Shown one piece after another: positions 1-8,306 of a stretch of 42,670 bases of DNA. The number at the start of each line of letters is the position of its first letter. The stretch's first letter is position 1. The stretch is from the NCBI GenBank assembly GCA_001399795.1, contig LIHK01000021.1, forward strand, positions 1-42,670, in the 5' to 3' direction. The position numbers were made by a program, and so were the translations under genes. The stretch comes from Candidatus Bathyarchaeota archaeon BA2. GTDB taxonomy: Archaea > Thermoproteota > Bathyarchaeia > Bathyarchaeales > Bathyarchaeaceae. The notes beneath the pieces were generated by a model. The model saw nothing but the letters and a program-made list of their open reading frames with translations. It had not been told where the DNA came from and searched no databases.

Positions 1-60
1 AAGATGCCATGGAGAGCCCTAATTGAATTAAAAAAATTAGAGCGCACTTCACCTCAATAA
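1..60 (+). CDS. Possible 3' end of a gene cut by the window edge
   Basis: Frame 1 is open from the first base to a TAA at 58-60 and would encode a 19-residue basic tail (KMPWRALIELKKLERTSPQ). It could be the end of an upstream gene, but 19 codons is too short to be sure. From 61 to 252 I see only AT-rich sequence, which lies downstream of the leftward membrane-protein gene. Confidence 0.2.
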   Translation, partial: KMPWRALIELKKLERTSPQ

Positions 61-252
61 AAGTCATGGTTTTTTGGGCTTGATTGTGCTGGTTTTTAAT
101 GTTTTCCTTCACAACCTAAAACAAAAACTTCATAAACTGATAATAGTGGGGCTATTCATTTGGGGGTTATGATAACGATCTCCATTTTTTCTGCAGTTTT
201 TCGATTCTCAAAATGTCTTTAGTACTGTCTCATGTGGCTATTGAAAAGTGCT

Positions 253-615
253 TTATTTCCGTCTAGCTAGTTCATAGACACTTTTTGTTGCCAAAATTAT
301 TGCTGCTGGGGCGACGAATGCTGTTATGTTGAACACAATCGTGTTTATCGTGGTTCCGAGCTCTGCCACTGCCTCATTGATAACCAAGAACCAACCACCG
401 GAACTTGTAACCGTTAACGCTATTGCAGCCAAAAGAAACGGCGTAACTTCCTTCTCAGTGATGGTGGTGAAGCCTACTATAACGCCAAGAATGACTAGTG
501 CCAATGCTATCCACCCGGCACTAACATCTGTGACACTGGATGCTATTCCAGTAACGATTGCTATCAAGATGCAGACCAAGAATGCATATTCACCTAGTTT
601 TTCAAGCATCTCCAT
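253..615 (-). CDS. Small four-helix membrane protein sharing the gvpA promoter
   Basis: The 120-residue product has four hydrophobic stretches at roughly residues 10-26, 33-50, 57-78 and 90-112, short loops and a basic C-terminus (YELARRK), so it is an integral membrane protein. I do not recognise a named family, although similar small four-helix proteins occur in many archaea. I start it at the ATG ending at 615 rather than at the 132-aa ORF start, because GAGGTGG lies just upstream of that ATG. The striking feature is its promoter: 88 bp ending about 31 nt before the ATG are identical to the sequence upstream of gvpA. Co-expression with gas vesicles is therefore expected. A role at the membrane in vesicle formation or pressure response is only inference. 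Confidence 0.75.
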   Translation of the reverse strand: MEMLEKLGEYAFLVCILIAIVTGIASSVTDVSAGWIALALVILGVIVGFTTITEKEVTPFLLAAIALTVTSSGGWFLVINEAVAELGTTINTIVFNITAFVAPAAIILATKSVYELARRK

Positions 616-646
616 GTTTCCACCTCTTTTGTCATATCTGAATTTG

Positions 647-734
647 TTCAACGGGCTTCAAATATGGCGTCTTATTATTTAAGAAATATTCAAAACAACG
701 ACACCGCCTTCGTATCGAAAACCGATATATAAAA
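647..734 (-). promoter_or_regulatory. 88-bp promoter module, copy A (inverted copy of the gvpA promoter)
   Basis: Read on the minus strand this is identical over 88 bp to 11676-11763. It contains an archaeal TATA-like core (CTTAAATAA) and, further upstream, the conserved block TTCGATACGAAGGCGG. It ends 31 nt before the start codon of the membrane-protein gene, a spacing almost equal to that before gvpA. Identity stops abruptly on both sides, so the repeat is the promoter itself rather than part of a longer gene duplication. Confidence 0.9.
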
Positions 735-927
735 TACGTTCCAGTTCCCAGTATATTTCAAATAGCGAAACAACGTCTATACACGCTTTTTACCATGCCT
801 ACGCTCGGTACCAAAAATCGCAAGATAAAAAATATATTACACTTAATTACATACTCGGATTTCGAAACAAAATCTGTAACGGATTCCAACCAGAAAATGC
901 GTGCGCGCAAAGAGGAGTGGTCGTTTA

Positions 928-1494
928 GTGTGGTTGACCTGCAGGGCAACTCTCGGGAGAGGGAAAAACAAGCTTCTAGTTAGAGGCACCGAGGGAGTTG
1001 AATGGGTTTTCTGTCCCGCCATCAAAAGCATAAAAAGAGACAGAGTCAGCACAGCCAGATGTCAAGGATGCAAGCACTTCATCCGCTTTGAACAAACCTA
1101 CATCTTCCAAACACACACAACAAGGAAAACACTCTCTTTTGGAACAACCACCACATCAAAAGGCACCTGCCACATTGCAAAACCATCAAGTAGATCGAGG
1201 ACCACGTATCCACACGCCACACCACTTCCTCACGTACCTAACTTGATAAAAGAAAGGGAACCGCTTATTGATATCTTTGAAGAAGAAGACCACCTAATAA
1301 TTCTAGCAGAGCTACCTAGCGTAAACGAGAAAGACGTAAACATAAAAACAGAAGAAAACACTCTAACGATAAGCGCATTTACCGCAACAAAGAAATACCT
1401 AAGAATAATCAAGCTCCCAGTCCCTGTCAAAAAAGACACAATCAAATTCACCTACAGAAACAACATTCTACAGGTGAGACTGGAAAAGCTATGA
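928..1494 (+). CDS. Hsp20/GvpH-like small heat shock protein with a Cys-containing N-terminus
   Basis: The C-terminal 90 residues form an alpha-crystallin (Hsp20) domain that aligns closely with the GvpH-like protein at 6547-7293: both share REP(L/I)(I/V)DIFEE, AELP, TLTISA, PVKKD and YRN(N/G)IL. The N-terminal half is unrelated to Hsp20. It carries CPA followed by a CQGC motif with a nearby HF, which may bind zinc, and then a Thr/Ser-rich linker. I chose the GTG at 928 because GAGGAG lies 10 nt upstream; GTG 901 and TTG 934 are alternatives. The gene stands alone between the membrane-protein promoter and vapBC. It is either a third vesicle-associated holdase or a partly decayed copy, since its linker looks poorly constrained. 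Confidence 0.6.
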   Translation: MWLTCRATLGRGKNKLLVRGTEGVEWVFCPAIKSIKRDRVSTARCQGCKHFIRFEQTYIFQTHTTRKTLSFGTTTTSKGTCHIAKPSSRSRTTYPHATPLPHVPNLIKEREPLIDIFEEEDHLIILAELPSVNEKDVNIKTEENTLTISAFTATKKYLRIIKLPVPVKKDTIKFTYRNNILQVRLEKL

Positions 1495-1829
1495 GCTACA
1501 AGGGGAGCTTTCTGACTGGTTTTTAAGTTGGTGATAGAGGCTGAGCGGAAGGCCTTAAAAAGAAAATTCAGTAAGATAGTTTCTGGAAGTGTTCATATTT
1601 TAGTACGTAAGGCACTAATAAAAACTCGACTTCAGCTTATTCAAGCAGCTCTGGCACGCTTCAAGGCAAAGTTGTGGCGATAGCGGAGAAATAGTAACAT
1701 TTCTGGGATTTAAATGGTTGGTAAGCACTAAATAAACAATTTAGACTACTACCACTGCAAACCTACGGCAAAACCCGTCTAGCAACTCGTCTTTGGTTAA
1801 AAACTGCCGAGGTTAATCGATTAAGTTTG
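1495..1829. other. Intergenic region with one doubtful 50-aa ORF
   Basis: This 335-bp stretch holds no clear gene. A plus-strand frame from GTG 1531 (or TTG 1528) to TAG 1681-1683 would give a 50-residue, strongly basic, helical peptide (starting VIEAERKALKRKFSK). It has no ribosome-binding site at a useful distance, so I do not call it a gene. Confidence 0.3.
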
Positions 1830-2228
1830 CTATTGAAAGAGTCTTTTAATGTCCTTTACTTTGTCGAAGCCTTTGTCATTAGAGTAAATTTCTAAGATTT
1901 TTAGTCTGTACATTTGAGCCACATGCACAAGGTCAAAAAATTCTAGTTTTGGATATTGAGACTTCAAATCTTTGGCTTTGACTTCATCTTCATATGTGGT
2001 TTCATAAATGGTTAGGGTGGGGTAAGATTGCAGAATTTTGAAAAAGAAATCGATTTTGTCATCTAATTTATAATATTCGAGCCATGCGCACACTTCGGCT
2101 ACTACGAGACTTGAGGTTGCCGCCTCTTCGCCTTCCTCAATCCTTTGAAGTATAGCTTTAGCAACAGAACCAAAATTTGGATGGGCTGTCAAAACATAAA
2201 GAAAAATGTTGGTCTCTAAAAATCTCAA
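1830..2228 (-). CDS. vapC: PIN-domain protein, VapC-type toxin with Asp-to-Glu change in the first catalytic position
   Basis: The 132-residue protein has the PIN ribonuclease layout: an N-terminal strand MRFLETN, a mid-protein acidic Glu in VVAEVCAWLE, FFDLVHVAQ and the C-terminal SNDKGFD. Active VapC toxins normally begin with (V/L)DTN; here the first catalytic Asp is Glu. The chain is clearly paralogous to the PIN protein at 37134-37532 (shared EEGEEA, VVxEVC, SNDxxFD), which keeps the Asp. The start is TTG at 2228, with GGAG 8 nt upstream inside the end of the antitoxin gene. It lies 5 nt downstream of its AbrB-type antitoxin, forming a vapBC operon. Confidence 0.85.
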   Translation of the reverse strand: MRFLETNIFLYVLTAHPNFGSVAKAILQRIEEGEEAATSSLVVAEVCAWLEYYKLDDKIDFFFKILQSYPTLTIYETTYEDEVKAKDLKSQYPKLEFFDLVHVAQMYRLKILEIYSNDKGFDKVKDIKRLFQ

Positions 2229-2233
2229 CCAAT

Positions 2234-2479
2234 CTACTCCAGCTTAGAATGTTGGGCAATGGCCTTACGCGCAACCTTCTTCGGGCTTTCCTCAACTATC
2301 CCCTTTGCCACGCCCCAAAGGGCTTCTGTAGGCTTTTGAACTGGAACCTTCGGTTTAAGGATAATTGCACCACCCTTATACTCGGCTTCCAATACGGAGC
2401 CAGCTACGATTCCAAAAGGTTTGCGCAACTCCTTGGACAACACAATCCTATACTTTTTGTCCACACTAACCTCTGTCAT
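2234..2479 (-). CDS. vapB: AbrB/SpoVT-type antitoxin VapB
   Basis: The 81-residue product starts with a swapped-hairpin AbrB-like DNA-binding region (VDKKYRIVLSKELRKPFGIV, then GSVLEAEYKGGAIILKP). It is followed by a charged C-terminal tail that would wrap the toxin. It resembles the antitoxin at 37529-37792, including the W/(P/T)E-A/RL linker after the fold. It is first in a two-gene operon with the PIN protein and probably represses its own promoter through the direct repeats at 2481-2505. The start is the ATG ending at 2479. Confidence 0.85.
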   Translation of the reverse strand: MTEVSVDKKYRIVLSKELRKPFGIVAGSVLEAEYKGGAIILKPKVPVQKPTEALWGVAKGIVEESPKKVARKAIAQHSKLE

Positions 2480-2480
2480 A

Positions 2481-2505
2481 ATCCCACTATTAATATCCCA
2501 CTATT
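2481..2505 (-). promoter_or_regulatory. vapBC promoter with two direct 11-bp repeats
   Basis: The sequence ATCCCACTATT occurs twice in direct orientation, at 2481-2491 and 2495-2505, immediately upstream of the antitoxin ATG. A TATA-like element (read as ATTTATATCC on the minus strand) sits just beyond, at about 2511-2520. The repeats therefore cover the predicted transcription start and are good candidates for the autoregulatory operator of this vapBC pair. Confidence 0.6.
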
Positions 2506-2687
2506 TTTGTGGATATAAATATTTCCCACAAGCTTTATCACCAAGCAGTTGACGGAAGAATGCATAATTTGCAGAGACCAATAATAACAATCGACGTAAA
2601 AAATCGTCAAATGAGACAAAATTCAGCTTTGAAAGTATAGCATAGACTGCAATTCTAAAATGCCATTAGCAACATGCGCAAACAGAG

Positions 2688-3314
2688 TTAATGTGCGCTA
2701 CTCGGCAACAAGCCAGACATAAGCTGGTTTATTGTCTCTGTTAACCTGCGAAGCCCCGACCCTATATCCCCTTCGGACACCTGTAATATGATTTGTGAAA
2801 CTTCTTTCCTTAGCGACGTGATTCTATGACAGTTTTCACAGTTCCAGTTTCCTTTCTCATAGTCTTCACATGAAAGAAGAACATCAGCCATCTCCATCAA
2901 TTCCCGCGCCTTAGCCGCCTTTACAGCCACATCCTCTGCCCTGTTGATTTCCTCATTTAACTGTTTAATCGCCCGTTCCATCTTTAAGTACTTAGGGCAA
3001 CTCATCCTTTGAGGGCGTCTAGCAACCCTGAAATCCTTCGGATGAATGGCTATTTCTATGCCCACGGAGTCACAGATCTTATAATATTTTCTCGCTGCGC
3101 CTAATGGGCTCTTTCTCCAGAAGCTCTCTATCAGACCCGCCCTCTGGAGAAGACCGAGGTGCTTCAGAATTGCTGGTTGTGTCACATCCAACTTCTTGGC
3201 TATCTGAGAGATGTAATGAGGCTCCTCTGAGAGAAGAGTGAGTATCCTTCTTCTAGTTTCGTTTCCAACGATTTGGAGGACCTCACCCATTGACTTCATA
3301 TTTACGCACTTCAC
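2688..3314 (-). CDS. ArsR-family winged-helix regulator with a C-terminal Cys-rich coiled region
   Basis: Residues 8-85 form an ArsR/HTH domain: NETRRRILTLLSEEPHYI, then SQIAKKLDVTQPAILKHLGLL as the recognition helices, then a wing ending ARKYYKI. The remaining 120 residues are helical and contain CxxCH in WNCENCHRI with a preceding Cys, possibly a metal or redox site. The ORF begins at GTG 3314; ATG 3299 (MKSMGEVLQ) is an equally good start. The gene is divergent from CDC48, with 78 bp between them containing a TATA box and an inverted repeat. It is the natural candidate regulator of the CDC48-Hsp20 operon, as an inference from position. Confidence 0.85.
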   Translation of the reverse strand: MKCVNMKSMGEVLQIVGNETRRRILTLLSEEPHYISQIAKKLDVTQPAILKHLGLLQRAGLIESFWRKSPLGAARKYYKICDSVGIEIAIHPKDFRVARRPQRMSCPKYLKMERAIKQLNEEINRAEDVAVKAAKARELMEMADVLLSCEDYEKGNWNCENCHRITSLRKEVSQIILQVSEGDIGSGLRRLTETINQLMSGLLPSSAH

Positions 3315-3332
3315 GTGTACGTTACTACAAAA

Positions 3333-3360
3333 AGGTTTATATACCTTTTGTTATAAACCT
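3333..3360. promoter_or_regulatory. Inverted-repeat operator and divergent promoter between arsR and CDC48
   Basis: AGGTTTATA at 3333-3341 and its exact reverse complement TATAAACCT at 3352-3360 are separated by 10 bp. Both arms contain TATA-like cores pointing in opposite directions, so a dimeric winged-helix protein bound here could block transcription of both divergent genes. The right arm lies about 32-40 bp upstream of the CDC48 ATG, and the left arm about 20-28 bp from the ArsR GTG. Confidence 0.6.
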
Positions 3361-3392
3361 AAAGTTAGCAACTCCTTAAAGGATGCTCCTAC

Positions 3393-5552
3393 ATGTCGGA
3401 ACACACAAAAAAAGCGAAGGCAAAGGTCTTAACGCTTCGTGTCGCCGAGGCCTCCCAGAGAGATTTCGGCCGAGGCATAGCCAGAATCGACCCCGAAGAT
3501 ATGAACAAAATAAGTGTGGAGACAGGCGACGTTATCCAAATAACCGGAAAGAAAAGAACAGCCGCCAAGGTCATGCCAGCCTACCCAGAAAACCGGGGCA
3601 AAGGGCTCATCCAAATCGACGGGATAATAAGAAACAACGCCTTTATCGGAATCGACGACAACGTTCGCATCGAGAAGATCGATGCTGAAAAGGCAGAAAA
3701 CGTTGTCTTAGCCCCTCTGGAGCGAGATCAGCCATGGCTTAGGGGGGAGAAGTATGGAGAGCATGTGAGGAGGCTTTTGGAAGGCTTGCCACTGGTTGAA
3801 GGAGACCGAGTGAGGCTAAGCCTTCTAGGGACAAGCGTTTCCTTTGTCGTGGCTCGTCTGAAGCCGAAGAGTACCGCTGTCATAGTGTACCCCACAACAG
3901 AAATAACGATACAAGAAAGGGCAATAGAAACTGGAAGAAGAATCGGTGTAACCTACGAAGATGTCGGTGGACTCGACGAGCAAATTCAGAGAATAAGGGA
4001 GATGATCGAGCTTCCGCTACGACATCTAGAAGTGTTTGATCGTCTGGGCATAGAGCCACCAAAAGGCGTCTTGTTACACGGCCCACCAGGCACAGGAAAA
4101 ACACTCATCGCGAAAGCCGTAGCAAACGAAACCTTCGCCACCTTCATAAGCCTTAGCGGCGCGTCGGTCCATGGCAAGTATTACGGAGAATCCGAGGCCC
4201 GCGTGAGAGAAATCTTCAACGAGGCTGAACAAAACAAACCATGCATCATCTTCATTGACGAAATCGACGCCATAGCACCAAAAAGAGAAGAAGTACATGG
4301 AGAAGTCGAAAAGAGAGTGGTTTCTCAACTGCTAGCGTTGATGGATGGGCTGGAGCCAAGGGGACAAGTGGTGGTTATCGGCGCGACGAACCGACCTAAC
4401 GCTCTCGACCCCGCGCTTAGAAGGGGAGGAAGATTCGATCGAGAAATAGAGATAGCAATACCCAACAGAGAAGGACGATTCGAAATCCTTCAAATTCACA
4501 CTAGAGGAATGCCACTCACCGGAGATGTAGACCTGCAAAAACTCGCCGATCTAACCCATGGCTTCACAGGCGCAGACATCTCAGAACTGTGCAAGGAAGC
4601 AGCCATGAAGGCATTGCGGAGAGTCCTGTCTGAAATAGATTTCGAAGCCGACTACATTCCGGTAGAAGTCCTTAACAAACTAGTGGTCACCATGGAAGAT
4701 TTCCTCGATGCCCTGAGGTTTGTAGAACCCTCCGCCATGAGGGAAGTGCTCATCGAAACACCAAACGTCACATGGAATGACGTTGGGGGTCTTAAAGAAG
4801 TGAAACAGGCACTAAGGGAAGCCATCGAATGGCCCATAAAGTACCCCGACATCTTTAACGAGGCTGGAGCAAAGCCTCCAAAGGGCATACTGCTACATGG
4901 CCCCCCAGGCTCAGGCAAAACCCTTCTAGCCAAAGCTGTGGCACATGAAAGCGAGGTAAACTTCATCAACGTTAAGGGTCCAGAACTTATGAGCAAGTTC
5001 GTAGGCGAATCCGAGAAGGGAGTAAGAGAAACCTTTAAGAGAGCAAAACAAACCGCGCCCTGCATCATCTTTTTCGACGAAGTCGATGCTCTGGCACCAA
5101 GGCGAGGAAGCGGAATCACAGACTCCCACGTTTCTGAAAGAGTCATAAGTCAGCTTCTCACGGAAATGGACGGCCTCGAGGAACTCCGCGGAGTCGTCGT
5201 TCTAGCCGCAACAAACCGAATGGACCTAATCGATCCCGCTCTGCTGAGACCTGGAAGATTCGACCAGCTTCTCTACGTCCCACCCCCAGATGAAGAGGCA
5301 AGATTAGAGATCTTCAAAATCCACACCAAGAAAAACCCTCTCGCCAAAGATGTTTCCTTGCAGAAGCTTGTTGCAGAAACCGAGGGATACATGGGATCAG
5401 ACATAGAGGCGATCTGCAGAGAGGCCACAATGCTAGCCATTAGAAACTTTCTAAACACTCGTACAAAACGAAAAGAAGCCAAAGGAAAATCCTCCCAACT
5501 TAAGGTAACTATGTCGGATTTCCGACAAGCAATCAAGAAAATCAACAAATAG
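3393..5552 (+). CDS. CDC48/VAT family AAA ATPase
   Basis: The 719-residue protein is a tandem AAA+ unfoldase of the CDC48/p97/VAT type. An N-terminal double-psi barrel plus lower lobe covers residues 1-180. The D1 domain has Walker A GPPGTGKT at 230-237 and Walker B IIFIDEID ending near 292. D2 has GPPGSGKT at 503-510 and IIFFDEVD near 563. Arginine-finger regions are [17 protein letters not shown] and [17 protein letters not shown]; the first has Gly where family members usually have Pro. The protein ends soon after D2 (KKINK), so no long adaptor tail is visible. It uses ATP to extract and unfold proteins in the cytosol. It leads a four-gene operon that includes a GvpH-like Hsp20, which suggests a vesicle-related or stress-related role here. 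Confidence 0.97.
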   Translation: MSEHTKKAKAKVLTLRVAEASQRDFGRGIARIDPEDMNKISVETGDVIQITGKKRTAAKVMPAYPENRGKGLIQIDGIIRNNAFIGIDDNVRIEKIDAEKAENVVLAPLERDQPWLRGEKYGEHVRRLLEGLPLVEGDRVRLSLLGTSVSFVVARLKPKSTAVIVYPTTEITIQERAIETGRRIGVTYEDVGGLDEQIQRIREMIELPLRHLEVFDRLGIEPPKGVLLHGPPGTGKTLIAKAVANETFATFISLSGASVHGKYYGESEARVREIFNEAEQNKPCIIFIDEIDAIAPKREEVHGEVEKRVVSQLLALMDGLEPRGQVVVIGATNRPNALDPALRRGGRFDREIEIAIPNREGRFEILQIHTRGMPLTGDVDLQKLADLTHGFTGADISELCKEAAMKALRRVLSEIDFEADYIPVEVLNKLVVTMEDFLDALRFVEPSAMREVLIETPNVTWNDVGGLKEVKQALREAIEWPIKYPDIFNEAGAKPPKGILLHGPPGSGKTLLAKAVAHESEVNFINVKGPELMSKFVGESEKGVRETFKRAKQTAPCIIFFDEVDALAPRRGSGITDSHVSERVISQLLTEMDGLEELRGVVVLAATNRMDLIDPALLRPGRFDQLLYVPPPDEEARLEIFKIHTKKNPLAKDVSLQKLVAETEGYMGSDIEAICREATMLAIRNFLNTRTKRKEAKGKSSQLKVTMSDFRQAIKKINK

Positions 5553-5587
5553 AAAGAAAGCCAAGAACAACCTTGGAGACTATTCCA

Positions 5588-6526
5588 TTGAAAAAGCCAA
5601 CTGCCAAAAAAACGAAAGTCTCAAACAACCCAGAAGAAACCAAAGAATGGATCAACCGAACACTCAAAAGAATTCACAGAAAAATGATCGAGTTATTTGG
5701 CGTTGATTTCACGTACTTTAGCGACATCAAAATAATCAAACAATCAGATATTCTTAAACAACTAACCCAACGCATACAGAACAACTTCAAAGAAAACGGC
5801 GGCGTGGTATATAGCGACATCAAGTGGAAACAAATCCGTGAAAGCCTTTCAAAAAATCAAGTCACAGGCTTTTTCGAAAACTTTGCCTTTTACAACCCAG
5901 AGGATGATGTTTTGTACATGAACGAAAAAATGATAACAAACCATCCAGAAAAAATAATTCCTGTATGCACTCACGAGCTCGCAGAAAAACTCCTCTCCAC
6001 TTATCTTTCCTCACCGCTAAAAACACCCACACGCACTCTGGTCGAAGCATACATTGAAGCCAAAAAGACGGGCAATACAAGAAAACTCTATGAACTTTTG
6101 AATACACATACAGACATGGTTTTCAAAAGCGTTTTCAAAGAAGGAGTTTGTGAAGCAATAGCACTTCAAACCTTGCGTCACATAGACTCTGAAATGAAAG
6201 TAGCATCTCTAGAAAAGGAGTTACAGATAGGGCATTCAAAATGTATAGACCTGCTCTTTTACCTAGGTAACGCAAAAAAGAATGTAGAAAACGTGGAAAA
6301 AAACCAACCAGTGAATGAAAAGAAACTCATCAAAGAAATTCTCAAAATTTCTCAGATAATCAAAGGGCTTTCATATTACTTAGGCTATCCACTTGCCAAG
6401 GCTGTTATGGAAAAATATGGAATTGAGGGAGCAACATTTGCTCTAGAAAAATGCCCGCCTCTTAAAGCTCAATATTTTGCCAATCCACAAGCCTATCTAG
6501 CTCAGTTAGAAACTGAGAACGTTTAA
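5588..6526 (+). CDS. Uncharacterised protein with a degenerate HE...E metallopeptidase-like motif
   Basis: I do not recognise the family. The protein has a basic start, a helical region and, near the middle, THELAEKLL, followed about 70 residues later by EGVCEAIALQ. This layout resembles gluzincin peptidases (HExxH then a downstream Glu), but the second His is replaced by Lys (HELAEK), so catalysis is doubtful. It may be a pseudo-enzyme or scaffold. The ORF opens at TTG 5573, but TTG 5588 has GGAG 9 nt upstream and is preferred. It lies between CDC48 and a GvpH-like Hsp20 with short gaps on the same strand, so it is probably co-transcribed with them. Confidence 0.75.
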   Translation: MKKPTAKKTKVSNNPEETKEWINRTLKRIHRKMIELFGVDFTYFSDIKIIKQSDILKQLTQRIQNNFKENGGVVYSDIKWKQIRESLSKNQVTGFFENFAFYNPEDDVLYMNEKMITNHPEKIIPVCTHELAEKLLSTYLSSPLKTPTRTLVEAYIEAKKTGNTRKLYELLNTHTDMVFKSVFKEGVCEAIALQTLRHIDSEMKVASLEKELQIGHSKCIDLLFYLGNAKKNVENVEKNQPVNEKKLIKEILKISQIIKGLSYYLGYPLAKAVMEKYGIEGATFALEKCPPLKAQYFANPQAYLAQLETENV

Positions 6527-6546
6527 TGAACAAAGGAGGTGAAAAG

Positions 6547-7293
6547 ATGGCGAAAAGAGAAAAGGGGCGAAAACTCGGGGCAGAAAAAGACTTTGAACAA
6601 CTGAAGAAAGAGATCGCGCAAAAAGGAAAAGAAATTGAACAACTGAAGAAAACGGTAGAGGAGCTGAGAACACAAATCCAAGAAAAAGAAAAAACTGGCG
6701 AGGCAGTAGAGCTAGGCAAAGTGTTCGACGACGTTTTAGGACTGCTGGATGTTGGGTTCAGCATATTTGGCACAACTGGCAAGATCAAAAGTGAAGAAGC
6801 TAGGGGCAAAGGATTATTTGGACTAATCAACGATCTAGCCAAGCTGGCAGAGAAGTCTGGGACGTACCAAAAGAGAATCAATCTCGGGAAAAAGGGAGTA
6901 ATCGACTTCCGTGTAAGGTCTGGTCCGATAAGAGGAACCTTCGCTGTAAAGCCAACGGGTAGCCTGAAGATAAGTAAGCCTAAGAAAGAAATTTCACCTA
7001 TACGTACATCGATGCCTCTGACAACTGGTTCAATAGAGGAAAGGGAACCAATCGTTGACATCTTCGAAGAAAGAGATCACATAAAAGTGATGGCTGAGCT
7101 GCCGGGCGTCGAAGAGAACGAAATAAAGTTAGACATAGAAGATGGCACTCTAACAATAAGCGCCGACACTCCAGCGAGAAAATACTACAAAAAAGTGGAG
7201 CTTCCAAGTCCGGTAAAAAAGGATGACGTTGAATCCAGCTACAGAAACGGCATTCTAGAAGTTACGTTGAGGAAAACGAAGAAAGACGCATAG
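6547..7293 (+). CDS. gvpH: GvpH-like Hsp20 protein with N-terminal coiled coil
   Basis: The 248-residue product has three parts: a Lys/Glu-rich coiled coil (about 14-55), a conserved hydrophobic segment (VFDDVLGLLDVGFSIFG and GLINDLAKLAEKSG) typical of archaeal GvpH-like proteins, and an alpha-crystallin domain from about residue 163 to the end. GvpH in haloarchaea is a small heat shock-like accessory gas vesicle protein. The start is ATG 6547, which follows a near-perfect AAAGGAGGTGA; the longer ORF start at 6526 overlaps the preceding stop. It sits in the CDC48 operon, 4 kb from the main gvp cluster, and is closely similar to the ORF at 928-1494. Confidence 0.85.
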   Translation: MAKREKGRKLGAEKDFEQLKKEIAQKGKEIEQLKKTVEELRTQIQEKEKTGEAVELGKVFDDVLGLLDVGFSIFGTTGKIKSEEARGKGLFGLINDLAKLAEKSGTYQKRINLGKKGVIDFRVRSGPIRGTFAVKPTGSLKISKPKKEISPIRTSMPLTTGSIEEREPIVDIFEERDHIKVMAELPGVEENEIKLDIEDGTLTISADTPARKYYKKVELPSPVKKDDVESSYRNGILEVTLRKTKKDA

Positions 7294-7302
7294 ACAAAGC
7301 GG

Positions 7303-7641
7303 ATGGAAGTGAAGCTGTTGAATGAAAAAGTACATTTCATCCAACTTGAGAAATTAGAAGACATCATCAAGATGATGTCCGCGTCAGTGAGGGCTCCGCC
7401 GCTGCATCATAAGGAAGTCAAAAACGGACACATCTACTTTCTTCCAGCATCCTTGGCGCTAGGAAAATCAGTCATATACTTTGTCAAAGTGAAGGAGAAA
7501 GTAGAAAAGAAATATATCGTCCTTGACATGGTTCATGACAAGATTTCCTTTAGCGACGAGCTTAGCACCAAACCAAGCTTACAGCATTTCTCAATCGTGG
7601 AAGTCACTTCAGAGAACATCTTGCCCATGGACGCACTGTGA
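7303..7641 (+). CDS. Uncharacterised 112-aa protein at the end of the CDC48 operon
   Basis: The product is a compact alpha/beta protein without membrane segments, signal peptide or Cys motifs. It begins MEVKLLNEKVHFIQLEKLED and contains alternating beta-strand-like runs (GHIYFLPASLALGKSVIYFV, KYIVLDMVHDKISF). I do not recognise the family. It starts 9 nt after the GvpH-like gene and is likely its operon partner. The initiation codon could be ATG 7303 or GTG 7309. The following 290 bp contain no gene but include a hairpin. Confidence 0.7.
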   Translation: MEVKLLNEKVHFIQLEKLEDIIKMMSASVRAPPLHHKEVKNGHIYFLPASLALGKSVIYFVKVKEKVEKKYIVLDMVHDKISFSDELSTKPSLQHFSIVEVTSENILPMDAL

Positions 7642-7735
7642 CCTTCGTAATAACACAAATGCAGTTAAAGAAAACAGCTAGGAAACCATGGTTGATCAGT
7701 TGATACACTTTCTATTCTTCGCGTTTTTCGGTTCT

Positions 7736-7761
7736 GGTAACTATTCGGGAGATAGTTTACC
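7736..7761. repeat. Imperfect inverted repeat downstream of the CDC48 operon
   Basis: GGTAACTAT and ATAGTTTACC flank a 7-nt TCGGGAG loop, pairing over nine positions with one bulged T. It lies in the noncoding gap between the CDC48 operon and the next transcription unit. It could be an RNA hairpin at the operon end or an operator for the downstream genes; the sequence does not decide. Confidence 0.4.
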
Positions 7762-7931
7762 TTAGGGAGTACTCATATAGTCGTCGGTATCCATCTCCTT
7801 TTATAAGTTCCAACCCAAAGACTATGGTTCTCCATATAAAGATTAACCAAGAATGGTAATCTGAGTGTCAGCTCCTCTTTTTTCGAATAGTTTATTACAC
7901 GATGTCTCATACTTCTACTCATTTGACGTAG

Positions 7932-8306
7932 GTGGTCGTATTGGAAGAAGTTAGAGGTATGCAAGTGATTGAGATTTTTGTTAGAATGCTACAACGATAC
8001 GCCGAGTTGGTAGAGGATTTGGCTCAAGCACAACAGAAGCAACCGAATGCCTTTGATTTTTTCACCCGTATAAGCTCTCCTGAGTTTTCCAGAGAACTTA
8101 TCACCAGACTTGCTAAAGAAACGAACGCAAGCGAGTTTGGATTGGTATTAAAGGCATTTGTGGAACTAGGGCAAATGCCTTTGTTCTCTTGGGAGACTGT
8201 AATAAATTTGCCTTTTGAGGAAAAGATGAGAATTGTTCATAGGATCAAAGGGTTAACAAAAGAATTAGAGGAGGTTCTAAAGAGTGATGTCTCTGCCTCT
8301 ACCTGA
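7932..8306 (+). CDS. Uncharacterised helical protein, first gene of a toxin-antitoxin-like trio
   Basis: The product is about 115-124 residues, predicted mostly helical, acidic, with no Cys motif or membrane segment. A recognisable stretch is SPEFSRELITRLAKETNASE followed by MPLFSWETVINLPFEEKMRI. I do not recognise the family. Its 3' end overlaps the next small gene by 20 nt, and that gene overlaps a PIN toxin, so the three appear translationally coupled. The start is uncertain: GTG 7932, TTG 7941 (with GGTGG 5 nt upstream) or ATG 7959. It may be an accessory regulator of the toxin module. Confidence 0.65.
   Translation: MVVLEEVRGMQVIEIFVRMLQRYAELVEDLAQAQQKQPNAFDFFTRISSPEFSRELITRLAKETNASEFGLVLKAFVELGQMPLFSWETVINLPFEEKMRIVHRIKGLTKELEEVLKSDVSAST

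Noticed and set aside
326-682. 118-aa plus-strand ORF opposite the membrane protein, and the similar end of ORF 11728-12021
   Set aside because: Their shared tail (FNGLQIWRLII) is only the translated 88-bp promoter repeat, not a conserved protein.
4652-5146. 164-aa minus-strand ORF inside CDC48
   Set aside because: It is the reverse shadow of the D2 Walker region.
6462-7061. 199-aa minus-strand ORF opposite the GvpH-like gene
   Set aside because: It is a Ser/Phe-rich shadow of a Lys/Glu-rich coiled coil.
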